Below are positions 39,701 to 51,277 of a stretch of 64,000 nucleotides of DNA, one piece after another. The notes below the pieces were generated by a model, which was given only the letters and a program-made list of their open reading frames with translations, searched no databases and was not told where the DNA came from. Origin of the DNA: Lingula anatina (Eukaryota > Brachiopoda > Lingulata > Lingulida > Lingulidae); NCBI RefSeq assembly GCF_001039355.2, contig NW_019775880.1:231844-295843 (forward strand), in the 5' to 3' direction. Within the stretch, counting starts at the first letter, position 1. Each line of letters opens with the position of its first letter. Position numbers and translations under genes: made by a program.

Positions 39701-42700
39701 NNNNNNNNNNNNNNNNNNNNNNNNNNNNNNNNNNNNNNNNNNNNNNNNNNNNNNNNNNNNNNNNNNNNNNNNNNNNNNNNNNNNNNNNNNNNNNNNNNNN
39801 NNNNNNNNNNNNNNNNNNNNNNNNNNNNNNNNNNNNNNNNNNNNNNNNNNNNNNNNNNNNNNNNNNNNNNNNNNNNNNNNNNNNNNNNNNNNNNNNNNNN
39901 NNNNNNNNNNNNNNNNNNNNNNNNNNNNNNNNNNNNNNNNNNNNNNNNNNNNNNNNNNNNNNNNNNNNNNNNNNNNNNNNNNNNNNNNNNNNNNNNNNNN
40001 NNNNNNNNNNNNNNNNNNNNNNNNNNNNNNNNNNNNNNNNNNNNNNNNNNNNNNNNNNNNNNCCCCCCCCCCAATGAAATACCTTTATTTGTTTTAGGTA
40101 CTTACATATGGAGATAGGGCCAAGTTGTGTTCACATTCTGTGGCCAAGTTTTTGTTCACAACAATGGAAGATAAACAGACCAATTTAGCACTATCTGCTG
40201 ATGTAACAACTGGTGCAGAGCTGCTGAGGGTAAGTTTTGGAAGTTGCTTCATTTAGAAGGTAAAGACAAGTTATGTAATAGAAGCACCCTATGTGTATGT
40301 CATATACCTGAGTGTGAAACACAAATAAATGTCATATGCACCTTGCTGACGAGTGGTGTATCTGACATTAGAAACCCATTTATACAACTTCTGATATCGA
40401 GATCTAAAGATCCAGATGTGGCATATCTCTCTCACACTCCATATGCCTACATGCCAAATGGCATATAGGCAAGTGGAGTGTATGACAGCTTGATAAAAAA
40501 ATACAAAAAAGGACAGTAATCCATGACATGTATTAGGTATAAGCTGTTTCCAACTCCAGAAGATTTGAATGATTTAAATCAAATTTAAATGCCTAATATG
40601 AGCATTTAAAAGGTATGTCAAAAACCAGGTAATAAAAAAGCTTGACTGTTTATATAATCAGAATTACTTCCGTCAAGAAGGTTATGTTTTCACCTCTGTT
40701 TGTCTGCCCGTTCATCACCAGCGTAACTCAAAAAGTTATGGATGGATTTTAATGAAATTTCCAAGATAGGTGAGAAATGGTCTGTGTTGAAAGTAGTTAG
40801 ATTTGGGTAATGATCCATTAATAAATTATTGGTTAATTATCAGTTATTTTATTTGTCTTGGTGGAGGTCTTTGTTCTCTGAGTGTTCTTCTAGTTTTTAA
40901 CTCATGTATCTATTCATTCACTTATTAGTAAAGACACTTCTTTGATTTTACAGCTGGCAGATGCAGTGGGGCCCCATATCTGTATACTGAAGACCCACAT
41001 TGATATTATATCTGACTTCAAACCAGACTTAGTCCATGATTTATCACACTTGGCTGAGAAACATGGGTTTCTAATATTTGAGGACAGGTTAATTTTTATT
41101 CAGAATTAAGCAAAAATCCAATATTTCTTTTCATATAATGCATAACTAGATACTGCATATGCATAATATATCTCTTTCACATCCATCATTTTCATAGTTT
41201 TTATTTGTAAATGAAAATTTAATCATTTTTTGGTTAAATCTAAGACAAAAGATATTAAAATAATGATTTTTCTTTCACAACTTATTCTTCATTTTTTTTT
41301 TTTTACATTACATAGGAAATTTGCAGACATTGGTAACACAGTGAAGCACCAGTACAGCTCTGGGGTGTACAGAATATCAGACTGGTCTCACATCATCAAT
41401 GCACATGCTCTGCCAGGGCCTGGGATTGTACAGGGTTTAAAGGAGGTAACTGCTTGTCTATGTGTATTGGTCTTTTATATTTTTGTGTCCAGCTTAAAAC
41501 AGACCAATTTCTTTTTAATTACAGGGTGTTGGTGTCTTGCAGTTAATATGAACAGTTATAAAACAGAATTTAAAGTCAGCTCAAATTGTCTTTGATTTGC
41601 AATGCAATATTGCGTAAAACTTTTGTAATATCATTATAAGCAAACATTCAATCATTTTTATTATAATTATTATTATTATTTTTATATAAGGTGGGTCTTG
41701 TTAAGGACAGGGCTTGTTTATTAATTGCTGAGATGAGCTCCAAGGGAAATCTTGCCACAGGGGACTATGCTAAAGGTGGGCTTGAAATTTTTGAAAGGCA
41801 CTGTTACAGCATTCCAGTTGGTGATCTCAGTTGCTAAAAGATCTTTTTTGCAACTTTTATGCTGTTTTAATGTGGTGCATAGATAGTATATACTTTAAAC
41901 CTTGGCATGTTAATTATTGGGTTATGTCAGGTTTTGTTTGTTTAAGTGTTCTTTCTGCCATGCAAAACAATGTCTGTGGTCTAAATGGATTAACATTTAT
42001 TGTAAACTGAACATTTAATTTTTTGTGATTGAAATACTAAAAAGATTTGATTTTTCTCCTGTACTCTACAAGGATATGCATATTATATTTTTGATCTGCA
42101 ACTTAACATTTATCAAGTAACTAATGTGTAATTTTATTTCAGCCACTTTGAAGATGGCAGAGGAACATGATGATTTTGTTATTGGATTTATCACACAGTC
42201 CAAGCTGTCAAATGATCCCAACTGGGTTCATATAACTCCAGGTAACACATTTGTTCTCCAGATTAACAAAATAAAGTGAATATTGTACCAGAGATTAAAT
42301 GTTTTGACTAAAAGAAACATAATTTCATATGTTAAGGTGAAATGATTTGGTAATTTTATGTGGTCATAGGTGTGTGTTCAAAAGATAAGCACACTGTTCT
42401 AAAATATGTATATGCTTAAAGTACCATGAAAAAGTACCTTATTGAACTGCATTCATACTCTACAGTGGATATCTAGCAGTTTTTATAAATTTACACGTTG
42501 AAAATTAATTATTTAGTACTAGCTAGATTTTGTTCTTTTCAGGAGTAAAATTAACTCGTGGTAAGGACTCCCTGGGCCAGCAATATTTGACCCCCAGAGA
42601 AGTGATTTGCGACAAGGAGTGTGACATCATCATAGTGGGCCGTGGCATCACGGAAGCTGAAGATTCAGTTGTAGCTGCTAAGGCATTCCAAGAAGCTGGG

Positions 42701-42736
42701 TACAATGCATATCTAGAGAGGATGCAAAAAACATAA
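36749..42736 (+). CDS. UMPS: UMP synthase (OPRT-ODC), complete copy (allele 1)
   Basis: Bifunctional cytosolic enzyme that makes UMP from orotate in the last two steps of pyrimidine synthesis. Eleven exons: 36749-36931, 37223-37318, 37612-37773, 38157-38260, 38718-38892, 40098-40229, 40954-41087, 41316-41445, 41691-41775, 42143-42241, 42543-42736, giving 497 aa against 480 in human. The orotate phosphoribosyltransferase half shows [27 protein letters not shown] and the PRPP loop [13 protein letters not shown] charged linker ([18 protein letters not shown]) leads to the OMP decarboxylase half with LKTHVDII, catalytic [30 protein letters not shown] and phosphate-binding [12 protein letters not shown] 710-N gap lies in intron 5, so no coding sequence is lost. 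All splice phases agree. Confidence 0.96.
39353..40062. other. Assembly gap of 710 N with flanking poly(C)
   Basis: A run of 710 Ns lies in UMPS intron 5 of the complete copy, followed by ten C (40063-40072). In the other allele (about 46047-46112) the corresponding interval is only about 65 bp. The gap length is therefore an estimate, or allele 1 holds an insertion there. The poly(C) is probably low-quality contig-end sequence. Confidence 0.9.
40663..40893. mobile_element. Short repeat element in UMPS intron 6 (copy 1)
   Basis: Begins ATTACTTCCGTCAAGAAGGT and ends near CTTGGTGGAGGTCTTTGTTC; the ends are imperfect inverted repeats. Inside are TTTGTCTGCCCGTTCATCAC and AACTCAAAAAGTTATGGATG. 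This style (CCTCCGCCAAGGAGGTTATG, then a TCTGTCTG-like stretch) is recurrent in animal genomes as a dispersed element. The allelic copy is at 46686-46915, so the insertion predates allele divergence. Confidence 0.6.
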
Positions 42737-42947
42737 AAAATTGGAAAGGGACACTGTTATAGCAGTATAAATATTGATTACTAGTGGGTTTCTGTCTCCA
42801 TCTTAGATAATGCTACTATAGTAGCAGGTTAAAATATAATTTTAACCCATTTAAAATCCAAGCTTTTTCTGAAATATATTTGTATGGGTGGTAAAGTTCA
42901 GGCCATAAAATACTTTATGATGTAGTGTTAAGATGTTCTGAATATCT

Positions 42948-43086
42948 GGGTCCCACAACTCAAAAGCATCACGCGTTGTGACCGAGCGCAAGTGTCTCGA
43001 TTCCATAACTCGCCCCATATAATACATTGTAGCCTCTATGTGATATTGCTATTCACAATACGCGACGCTTTTGAGCTACGGGGCCC
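42948..43086. mobile_element. MITE downstream of UMPS, allele 1
   Basis: Starts GGGTCCCACAACTCAAAAGC and ends GCTTTTGAGCTACGGGGCCC, an imperfect inverted repeat of about 30 bp, with a 75-bp centre. Related to 28461-28602 (inverted) and allelic to 48950-49079, from which it differs by a 9-bp AGCCTCTAT-containing stretch. Confidence 0.75.
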
Positions 43087-43343
43087 TGATAAGCTTATTT
43101 GTGTCATATTTTCTAACAGTTACATGAAGGGAAGACCTTGTCAGCTCTGGCCTTCTATTAGCTTAATGGTTTTAATGTGCAGCATTTTTTCATTCAACTT
43201 TAACATCCGCTAGAGTTGCCAGGTACGTGATGTAGTTACCAAATTGGCCTCACTAATTCATGTTGCAAATCACAATATGTTTAGCCACTTGTGACATCTG
43301 AAAGTAGTAATTGTATAGCTTTATGACTAGTTATTGAAACAAG

Positions 43344-43344
43344 N
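43344..43344. other. Single N: probable contig join (right edge of inserted haplotig)
   Basis: The isolated N in GAAACAAGNTGGGGGGG follows sequence allelic to 49325-49347. To its right the sequence jumps back into UMPS intron 1 of the other allele. Confidence 0.8.
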
Positions 43345-43637
43345 TGGGGGGGTATACTACAAAAGTACCGCCGTCTCTCCTCCGTTTATGGTTTTAGTTC
43401 CTTCACCATGGATTTTTACCACTGCAGGCAGTCTGTGAACGCTTGTAAAGTTAGTTACCTTCTCTCGACCAAATACCCTGCAGTAATTCATCATTTTGCT
43501 CGGTTAAATATGAAAGAAAATACAGAAAACGAAAACTGAACTACAGACATGGCTTGTTCATGCGCAGCAGACGATTCCGGTCTCCCTCCAGTATGGCTGC
43601 CGTTTGTTTTGATGACGCAGGCTCTAATGGGTCAATA
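43345..43637 (-). mobile_element. Fragment of a THAP-type DNA transposon in UMPS intron 1, allele 2
   Basis: Read on the minus strand from the terminus ATTGACCCATTAGAGCC, a short ORF starts at 43491: MNYCRVFGREKVTNF then SVHRLPAVVKIHGEGTK. The pattern CxVFG...(Y/H)RLPAV...GExT resembles the start of a THAP zinc finger as found in transposase-like proteins, though the second Cys is missing and the frame soon stops, so it is decayed. The matching other end of the element (TTAACCGATTACAGTGACGT) lies at 36288-36333 before the N. Allele 1 lacks it (GATAAAAAAATACTTAAAT is uninterrupted near 37141). Family recognition is by pattern only. Confidence 0.45.
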
Positions 43638-43707
43638 CTTAAATATGCTTAATTTTACTAATCATTTTGTTTATCCATTTCTCAGAAGTTTATAAAAAAT
43701 TTTACAG

Positions 43708-46700
43708 ATAGACGTCTCAGAACATTTATATCAAGCATCAAAAACAGGTTCTACTTACCAGTCTGTGTGTGGTGTGCCGTATACTGCCTTACCCTTAGCC
43801 ACAGTTTGTATCATTTATAATACTAAAGTTCTGTTTAACCTTTCATTTTGCATAATTTGTTTATGCACACTTGCATAATTTCAAATGGCCATTTTCAATA
43901 TCCAGTGAATTAATAACTATTTGCCTGTGTGTTATTGTAACATAAGAGATAAATAAAAGCATAAGTTGTTGTATTTTTATTTCTGGTTGAGTTTTAAGAT
44001 AATTAAAAAGAAAAAAAACTGACAGTTATATTTATATAAGTGGGTAGCATGTGTGTCACCCTTTTTAAATACCATGAAATTTTATTAGAGCAAATATGAG
44101 AGGGTATATACACAAGGAATCTTTCTTTTTGTGATAATTTAATGAGTTGTCATTGGATGTACGTCACATGCAATTATCTTATAGACTAGTGAATATATTT
44201 TAGTATATTAATATTTGCAGACTCGTAAAAATTTTTTTTTTCGATTCAAAATCCATAGACCGATATATTGAAATGTTTTTTCAGTGTATCTCTACTGCTC
44301 ATAAGTTCCCCATGTTAATACGTAGAAAGGAAGCCAAGGACTATGGAACCAAGAAGATCATAGAAGGTCACTACAAGCCTGGAGATGTGTGCTTAGTTGT
44401 AGAAGATGTTGTAACCAGTGGATCAAGTGTTTTGGAGACAGTTTTGGTATGGGTTACACATATTTCAAGAGTATGAAAAATGCTTGACTGACCCTTGTAA
44501 ACTAAAGTTCATCTCTGAATCATGTTACTTTACATTGTCTTCAGAATGTTTAAGAAAAGTTTCAACTTTGGTAAGTTGATGGACACATAGAAGTTATGTT
44601 GCAGTGTATGATTCTAAAAATTATTTTATTGCAGTGCACTCATCTGTATAGCTCTTTTTGCTCCTTCCAATTTCAGAGGGAAAATCCCATCTTGGTGCTT
44701 ATTTCTATTTATCTTCTATATTTTTACAACTTTCTCTGAAATTTACAAATGAAATGAGCTGAAATGAGATGAGGTGCAATAAAAAGATAAATAAATGAAA
44801 ATAGAACTGCATTTCTTTTTGCAGTCTCTGCAACAAGAAGAAATTAATGTGACAGATGCTGTTGTGTTGGTGGACAGGGAACAAGGTGGCAAAGATATGC
44901 TTAAGACCAAAGGAATTAAACTGCATAGGTAATTGATATATTTTATTATATTTTGGCCAGAATGTACTTTTTCAGTTTTAAGTGATACACAGTTTTAGTT
45001 ATGGAATTGCTATTCTGATGTAACATGGAGTATTGACTAGCCTAAAATATGAAGTGCTATTACCAATTCATACAGAGTCAAGTATAGTGTGCTTATGTAT
45101 TTTAGTTTTGATTTTAATCACAACATATTGCATTAATCTTTATATTATTTATGGTTGTTCAAAATGAAATGGTGAATCAAAATGTAGTCCGTATGTGAAT
45201 ATACTTTTGTAAAAGTGGATATTCAAATACTTTTTTCTAAAAAAAAAAAAAAAAAAAAGCACGCACTATCTCATTTTGAGTAGCCCCTAATTCTGAACAG
45301 CGCCTTTGCAAGACAATAGAATTAGGTAAACAGATTAATGTTCCATAAAACATGTCCTTTTAAACATATTTATCTTTTAACTAATTTTGATAATTAAAAC
45401 TTCTTTTTCTAGTGTCTGTACTATAACACAAATTTTGGAAGTTCTTGGCAATATGGGAAAGCTGGAACAAGATGTAATAAACAGGACCAAGCAGTTCATC
45501 CATGACAATAGATTTAATCCCAATGGAAATGTGAAAAGGAGTCCAGAGGACGAAGGAGGAGACAGAAGCATCAAACGAGTTAAGAGGGTACCATTCTTTT
45601 GCATGCTTGGTGTTGGGATCTCTGATGTAATGCATTAAATTTGTAAATGGATGTGCAGATAACAAGTTGACTGATCTACTCACCTTTTGACTTCTGATCC
45701 TCTTACCTGAATGGCACTACAAGTAACAATGTGAAACACTGCATGCCTCTGATAATACTTTTTTTTATAATATAAGAACTAAAAGAATAAACAGCATGTT
45801 GATAATGGAATCCTAATCAGGTAACATAACGCAATATGCAGTACATATTGTAATTACCAGTACATGTATGATTTCCACTGTTGTAAGATAATATTCAAGG
45901 GGTTGTATTACTTCCAACTAAAATTACTGCTTGCAGATAGGGCATGCAGTGTATGTTCAATTGTTGGAATGATGTTATGTCACATTAAAAGTTCAGTACA
46001 TTAACTCTATATATTAGTTTCTGACATGTTTTATTTACTTTTTTAATTTTTGGTTTATGTTCTTTACTGCAGAGATTAATGTGTGATTCTTTAACTATGA
46101 AAACCCTCCCAAACCTTTATTTGTTTTAGGTACTTACATATGGAGATAGGGCCAAGTTGTGTTCACATTCTGTGGCCAAGTTTTTGTTCACAACAATGGA
46201 AGATAAACAGACCAATTTAGCGCTATCTGCTGATGTAACAACTGGTACAGAGCTGCTGAGGGTAAGTTTTGAAGTTGCTTCATTTAGAAGGTAAAGACAA
46301 GTTATGTAATAGAAGCACCCTATGTGTATGTCATATACCTGAGTGTGAAACACAAATAAATGTCATATGCACCTTGCTGACGAGTGGTGTATCTGACACT
46401 TGAAACCCATTTATACCACTTCTGATATTGAGAACTAAAGATCCAGATAAGGCATATCTCACTCACATTCCACGTCTATATGCCAAATGGCATATAGGCA
46501 TATAGAGTGTATGACAGCTTGATAAAAAAATACAAAAAAGGACAGTAATCCATGACATGTATTAGGTATAAGCTGTTTCCAAATCCAGAAGTTTTGACTG
46601 ATTTATATCAAATTCAAATGCCTAATATGAGCATTTAAAAGGTATGTCAAAAACCAGATAATAAATAAGCTTGTCTGTTTATATAATTACCTCCGCCAAG

Positions 46701-48738
46701 GAGGTTATGTTTCCCACCTGTGTTTGTCTGCCCGTTCATCACCAGCGTAACTCAAAAAGTTAAGGATGGATTTTAATAAAATTTCCAAGATAGTCGAGAA
46801 ATGGTCTGTGTTAAAAGTAGTTATATTTTGGTGATGATCCATTAATTAATTAATGGTGAATTATTAGTTATTTTATTCGTCTTGGTGGAGGTCTGTGTTC
46901 ACTGAGTGTTCTAGTTATTAATTCATATATCTATTTGTTCACTTATCAGTTTAGACACTTCTTTGATTTTACAGCTGGCAGATGCTGTGGGGCCCCATAT
47001 CTGTATACTGAAGACCCACATTGATATTATATCTGACTTCAAACCAGACTTAGTCCATGATTTATCACACTTGGCTGAGAAACATGGGTTTCTAATATTT
47101 GAGGACAGGTTAATTTTTATTCTGAATTAAGCAAAAATCCAGTATTTTTTCATATAATGCATAACTAGATACTGCATATGCATAATATATCTCTTTCACA
47201 TCCATCATTTTCGTAGTTTTTATTTGTAAATGAAAATTTAATCATTTTTGGTTAAATCTTAAACAATAGATATTAAAATAAATTATTTTTCCCAACTTTA
47301 TTCTTCATTGTTTTGAAACTATACATAGGAAATTTGCAGACATTGGTAACACAGTGAAGCACCAGTACAGCTCTGGGGTGTACAGAATATCAGACTGGTC
47401 TCACATCATCAATGCACATGCTCTGCCAGGGCCTGGGATTGTACAGGGTTTAAAGGAGGTAACTGCTTGTGTATGTGTATTGGTCTTATATTTTTGTGTC
47501 CAACTTAAAACAGACCAATTTCTTTTTAATTACAGGGTGTTGGTGTCTTGCGGGTAATATGAACAGTTATGAAACAGAATTTAAAATCAGCTCAAATTGT
47601 CATTGATTTGCAATGCCATATTACGTAAAACTTTTGAAATCATAATGTGCAAACATTCAATAATTTTTATTATTATTATTTTTGTATAAGGTGGGTCTTG
47701 TGAAGGACAGGGCTTGTTTATTAATTGCTGAGATGAGCTCCAAGGGAAATCTTGCCACAGGGGACTATGCTAAAGGTGGGTTTGAAATTTTTGAAAGCCA
47801 CCGGTACAGCATTCCAGTTGGTGATCTCAGTTGCTAAAAGATCTTATTTGAAACTTTTTATGCTGTTTTAATGTGCTGCATAGATAGTATATACTTCAAA
47901 CCTTGGCATGTTAATTATTGGGTTATGTCAGGTTTTGTTTGTTTAAGTGTTCTTTCTGCCATGCAAAACAATGTCTGTGGTCTAAATGGATTAACATTTA
48001 TTGTAAACTGAACATTTAATTTTTTGTGATTGAAATACTTAAAAGATTTGATATATCTCCTGTACTCTACAAAGATATGCATATTATATTTTTGATCTGA
48101 AACTTAACATTTATCAGGTAACTAATGTGTAATTTTATTTCAGCCACTTTGAAGATGGCAGAGGAACATGATGATTTTGTTATTGGATTTATCACACAGT
48201 CCAAGCTCTCAAATGATCCCAACTGGGTTCATATAACTCCAGGTAACACATTTGTTCCCAGATAAACAAAATAAAGTGAATATTGTACCAGAGATTAAAT
48301 GTTTTGACTAAAAGAAACATAATTTCATATGCTAAGGTGAAATAATTTGGTAATTTTATGTGATCGTGGGTGTGTGTTCAAAAGATAAGCACACTGGTCT
48401 AAAATATGTATCTGCTTAAAGTACCATGAGAAAATACCTTATTGAACTGCATTCATACTCTACAGTGGATATCTAGCACTGTTTTTATAAGTTTACACAT
48501 TGAAAATTAATTATTTAGTACTACCTAGTTTTTATTCCTTTCAGGAGTAAAATTAACTCGTGGTAAGGACTCCCTGGGCCAGCAATATTTGACCCCCAGG
48601 GAAGTGATTTGCGACAAGGAGTGTGACATCATCATAGTGGGCCGTGGCATCACTGAAGCTGAAGATTCAGTTGTAGCTGCTAAGGCATTCCAAGAAGCTG
48701 GGTACAATGCATATCTAGAGAGGATGCAAAAAACATAA
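43708..48738 (+). CDS. UMPS: UMP synthase exons 2-11 (allele 2), lacking an adjacent exon 1
   Basis: Exons 43708-43803, 44285-44446, 44825-44928, 45413-45587, 46130-46261, 46975-47108, 47329-47458, 47691-47775, 48144-48242, 48545-48738. Phases are identical to the complete copy. PRPP loop [12 protein letters not shown], catalytic [12 protein letters not shown] and [11 protein letters not shown] are intact, and the ending LERMQKT is the same. The missing first exon is the orphan at 35892-36074; joining the two across the intervening contig gives a full 497-aa enzyme. It is therefore not a truncated paralogue or pseudogene but most likely the second half of one allele. Confidence 0.93.
46686..46915. 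mobile_element. Short repeat element in UMPS intron 6 (copy 2)
   Basis: Allelic counterpart of 40663-40893, with better preserved termini: ATTACCTCCGCCAAGGAGGT at the left, CTTGGTGGAGGTCTGTG at the right. Confidence 0.6.
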
Positions 48739-51277
48739 AGAATTGGATAGGGACACTGTTATAGCAGTATAAATATTGAGTACTAGTGGGTTTCTGTCTC
48801 CATCTTAGATAATGCTACTATAGTAGCAGGTTAAAATATAATTTTAACCCATTTAAAATCCAAGCTTTTCCTGAAATATATTTGTATGGGTGGTAAAGTT
48901 CAGGCCATGAAATACTTTATGATTTAGTGGTAAGATGTTCTGAATATCTGGGTTCCGCAACTCGAAAGCATCACGCATTGCGACTGAGCGCAAGCGTCTC
49001 TATTCCATAACTCGCCCCATGTAATACATTGTGTGATATTGCTATTCACAATACGCAATGCTTTTGAGGTACGGGACCCTGATAAGCTTATTTGTGTCTT
49101 ATTTTCTAACAGTTACATGAAGGGAAGACCTTGTCAGCTCTGGCCTTCACCAGTTGTCTGCTAGCTTAATGGTTTTAATGTGCAGCATTTTTTCATTCAA
49201 CTTTAACATCCGCTAGAGTTGCCAGGTACGTGATGTAGTTACCAAACTGGCCTCACTAATTCATGTTACAAATCACAATATGTTTAGCCACTTGTGACAT
49301 CTGAAAGTTGTAATTGTATAGCTTTATGACTAGTTATTGAAAAAAGGAAACTACACGTTCTGTTGCTATTTGTAGCAACCAAGGCATATTTTCATGAAGG
49401 ACAAGTGGCCGTTTCAGTTTGATTGATGTCACAAAAAAGTACGATCAGTACTTAGAAAATTACAGATATGCATGGTTTTCTTGCTGCATAGCAGTAGTGT
49501 GTATTTGGTATTGTTTTCTGAAGATAAATGATTCTTAGATTTTTTGTTGTTCACCATCATTCCTAAGGTAGGACAGTAAGCATAATAAAGTCCCTGTTAC
49601 AAAATCATCCATATATTTTTTTCACCCTAATTATGAACTGTAGACCTTACAAGACATTGAGGGACACTATTAATTTCATTTTTCAATTAGAAGAAAACTT
49701 AAAAATGCAGTATTGAATTTAAGGCTTGCATGGTTCTAACAAGTATGAACCATTGCATTTAACATGGCCATCTTTCATATGACCTCACTTTAGGTATATC
49801 ATTAGAATGAGACACAACAGGTGATATTCTGCAATGATAATTTGTTGGTGCTGAAATGCATAATATGGTAATGACTCACTTTTTTCAGTGAGCCAAACGT
49901 ATCTCTAAATATATTATTTTGGAATCTTTGAAGTTATATTTCTATGTAGCATTTCTATGTAGCAAGTTTTTGTCAGGGCCAAAACTGACCAGGCATCTAA
50001 TGTAAACCACACTGATACTTAACTTTACTCTTTACTTTTAGTGTATAGAATAGAACTAAAGGGTACCCAGCCTTTTCAATTTTCTTGCTACCACTCAATA
50101 GAAGCTTTAATTTTTAAAACTTGTTGCACTGAGTTTCTGTATGAAAATTACTTGTACACAGAAAAATGTAGAATGCACAACTGTTGCAATTTTTTTTTTA
50201 TTCAGACTGTTTCATGAAATTAACTTTACAAATGTAAGCATTAAATTTCATACTTATAATGAAATTAGCTAGGCTAATTAAGTATTTAAGAATATTTCTG
50301 TTACTTACAAAATAATTGTTGGCAATCAAAAAATTATTTACAACTGCAGTGTATTTTTGATAAAGAATCCTCCCATCATGCTGGTAATAGTTCCTACTTG
50401 GGTGAAAAAAGACATTCCAAAATGCCTGACACTTGCCTTGTTTGAAAAATAAATTATTAGTGCCTATGTTCTGAGATCTGTAGTTGCTGAGAAGTTTGGT
50501 AGATCATTGAAGGTCAACAAGTCCTTCAAATTAACAATGGCGTGTGTTTCACTAAAAAAATGACATAATACTGTGCTCTAACAATAATACAGGCAAGAAG
50601 GTAATGATATGGTCAACATTTTTATGTATTGCACCTTGTACAATAAACAATGAAACAGTAGCCAGGATATCCTGTAATATTCAGCTAAAATGCACTTTTT
50701 ACATATCTTTCATTCCATCAAATATTCTTCAAATATAAAAAGACAATCTGAAACCTGTCCACAAATGAAAGACCTTACACATACCATCTCGCCACTGAAA
50801 GAACTTTCGGTCTAAACTGTTCCCAGAAAATGCCATACATAGCAAGCTATTCATTGTGGGTCAATTTTCCAAAAGAATTTTTGACTGAAAGTGTTAACTT
50901 CTAGGCCAGATCATTTGGCCAGCTGTAATCCAGGATAGTGCAGTAGTCAAAAATTGATATGAAGCAAAAGCTACTTTCTGCAACATGAGTGCAGTATTTC
51001 ATTTCACTGGTCTACTACCACATTATCTTTAAACCCAAATATCTGAATCAGTCCTCTATACAATATGCTCTTTTTTGTCCAACATTATATAACAAGATGG
51101 TAGACAATGTTTCAACCAAGCTTGATGACTTATAAACTTCATAAACCAATGATGGATAAACAAAAATAAATGAAAAACATTTCCTTCAGCAAAAAAACTT
51201 CCACATGATGGCTTAAAATAGCATTAGCCTAGCTAGTATGTAACACAAATGTTCATCATCTCAGTTTACTTAGACCA
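48739..51277. other. Convergent intergenic region between UMPS and MED25
   Basis: Holds a MITE copy at 48950-49079 (allelic to 42948-43086) and then about 2 kb of single-copy-looking AT-rich DNA, presumably including the 3' UTRs of both genes. No coding exon or RNA gene was recognised. Confidence 0.5.
48950..49079. mobile_element. MITE downstream of UMPS, allele 2
   Basis: Starts GGGTTCCGCAACTCGAAAGC and ends GCTTTTGAGGTACGGGACCC. The termini are more diverged than in the allele 1 copy, and the central AGCCTCTAT stretch is deleted. Confidence 0.7.

Larger units (their letters stand above)
43637..49347. repeat. Second allele of UMPS exons 2-11 and 3' flank
   Basis: Homologous end to end with 37150-43343. 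The coding parts are nearly identical: I saw about nine changes, and only one, in exon 6, alters a residue (ELL preceded by TTGA in allele 1, TTGT in allele 2). Introns differ by single bases and small indels; one intron 2 segment of about 170 bp around 43877-44065 is absent from the other copy. The level and pattern fit allelic variation. Confidence 0.88.

Noticed and set aside
39349-40074. 241-residue reading frame across the N run
   Set aside because: It is made of undetermined bases and has no content.
42992-43213. 73-aa plus-strand frame downstream of UMPS
   Set aside because: It runs through a MITE and unrelated 3' flank and is not supported by the allelic copy.
35892-48738. True tandem duplication of UMPS
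   Set aside because: Exon 1 and exons 2-11 of the outer copy are split around a complete inner copy, and both junctions carry single Ns; allele insertion explains this with fewer steps.
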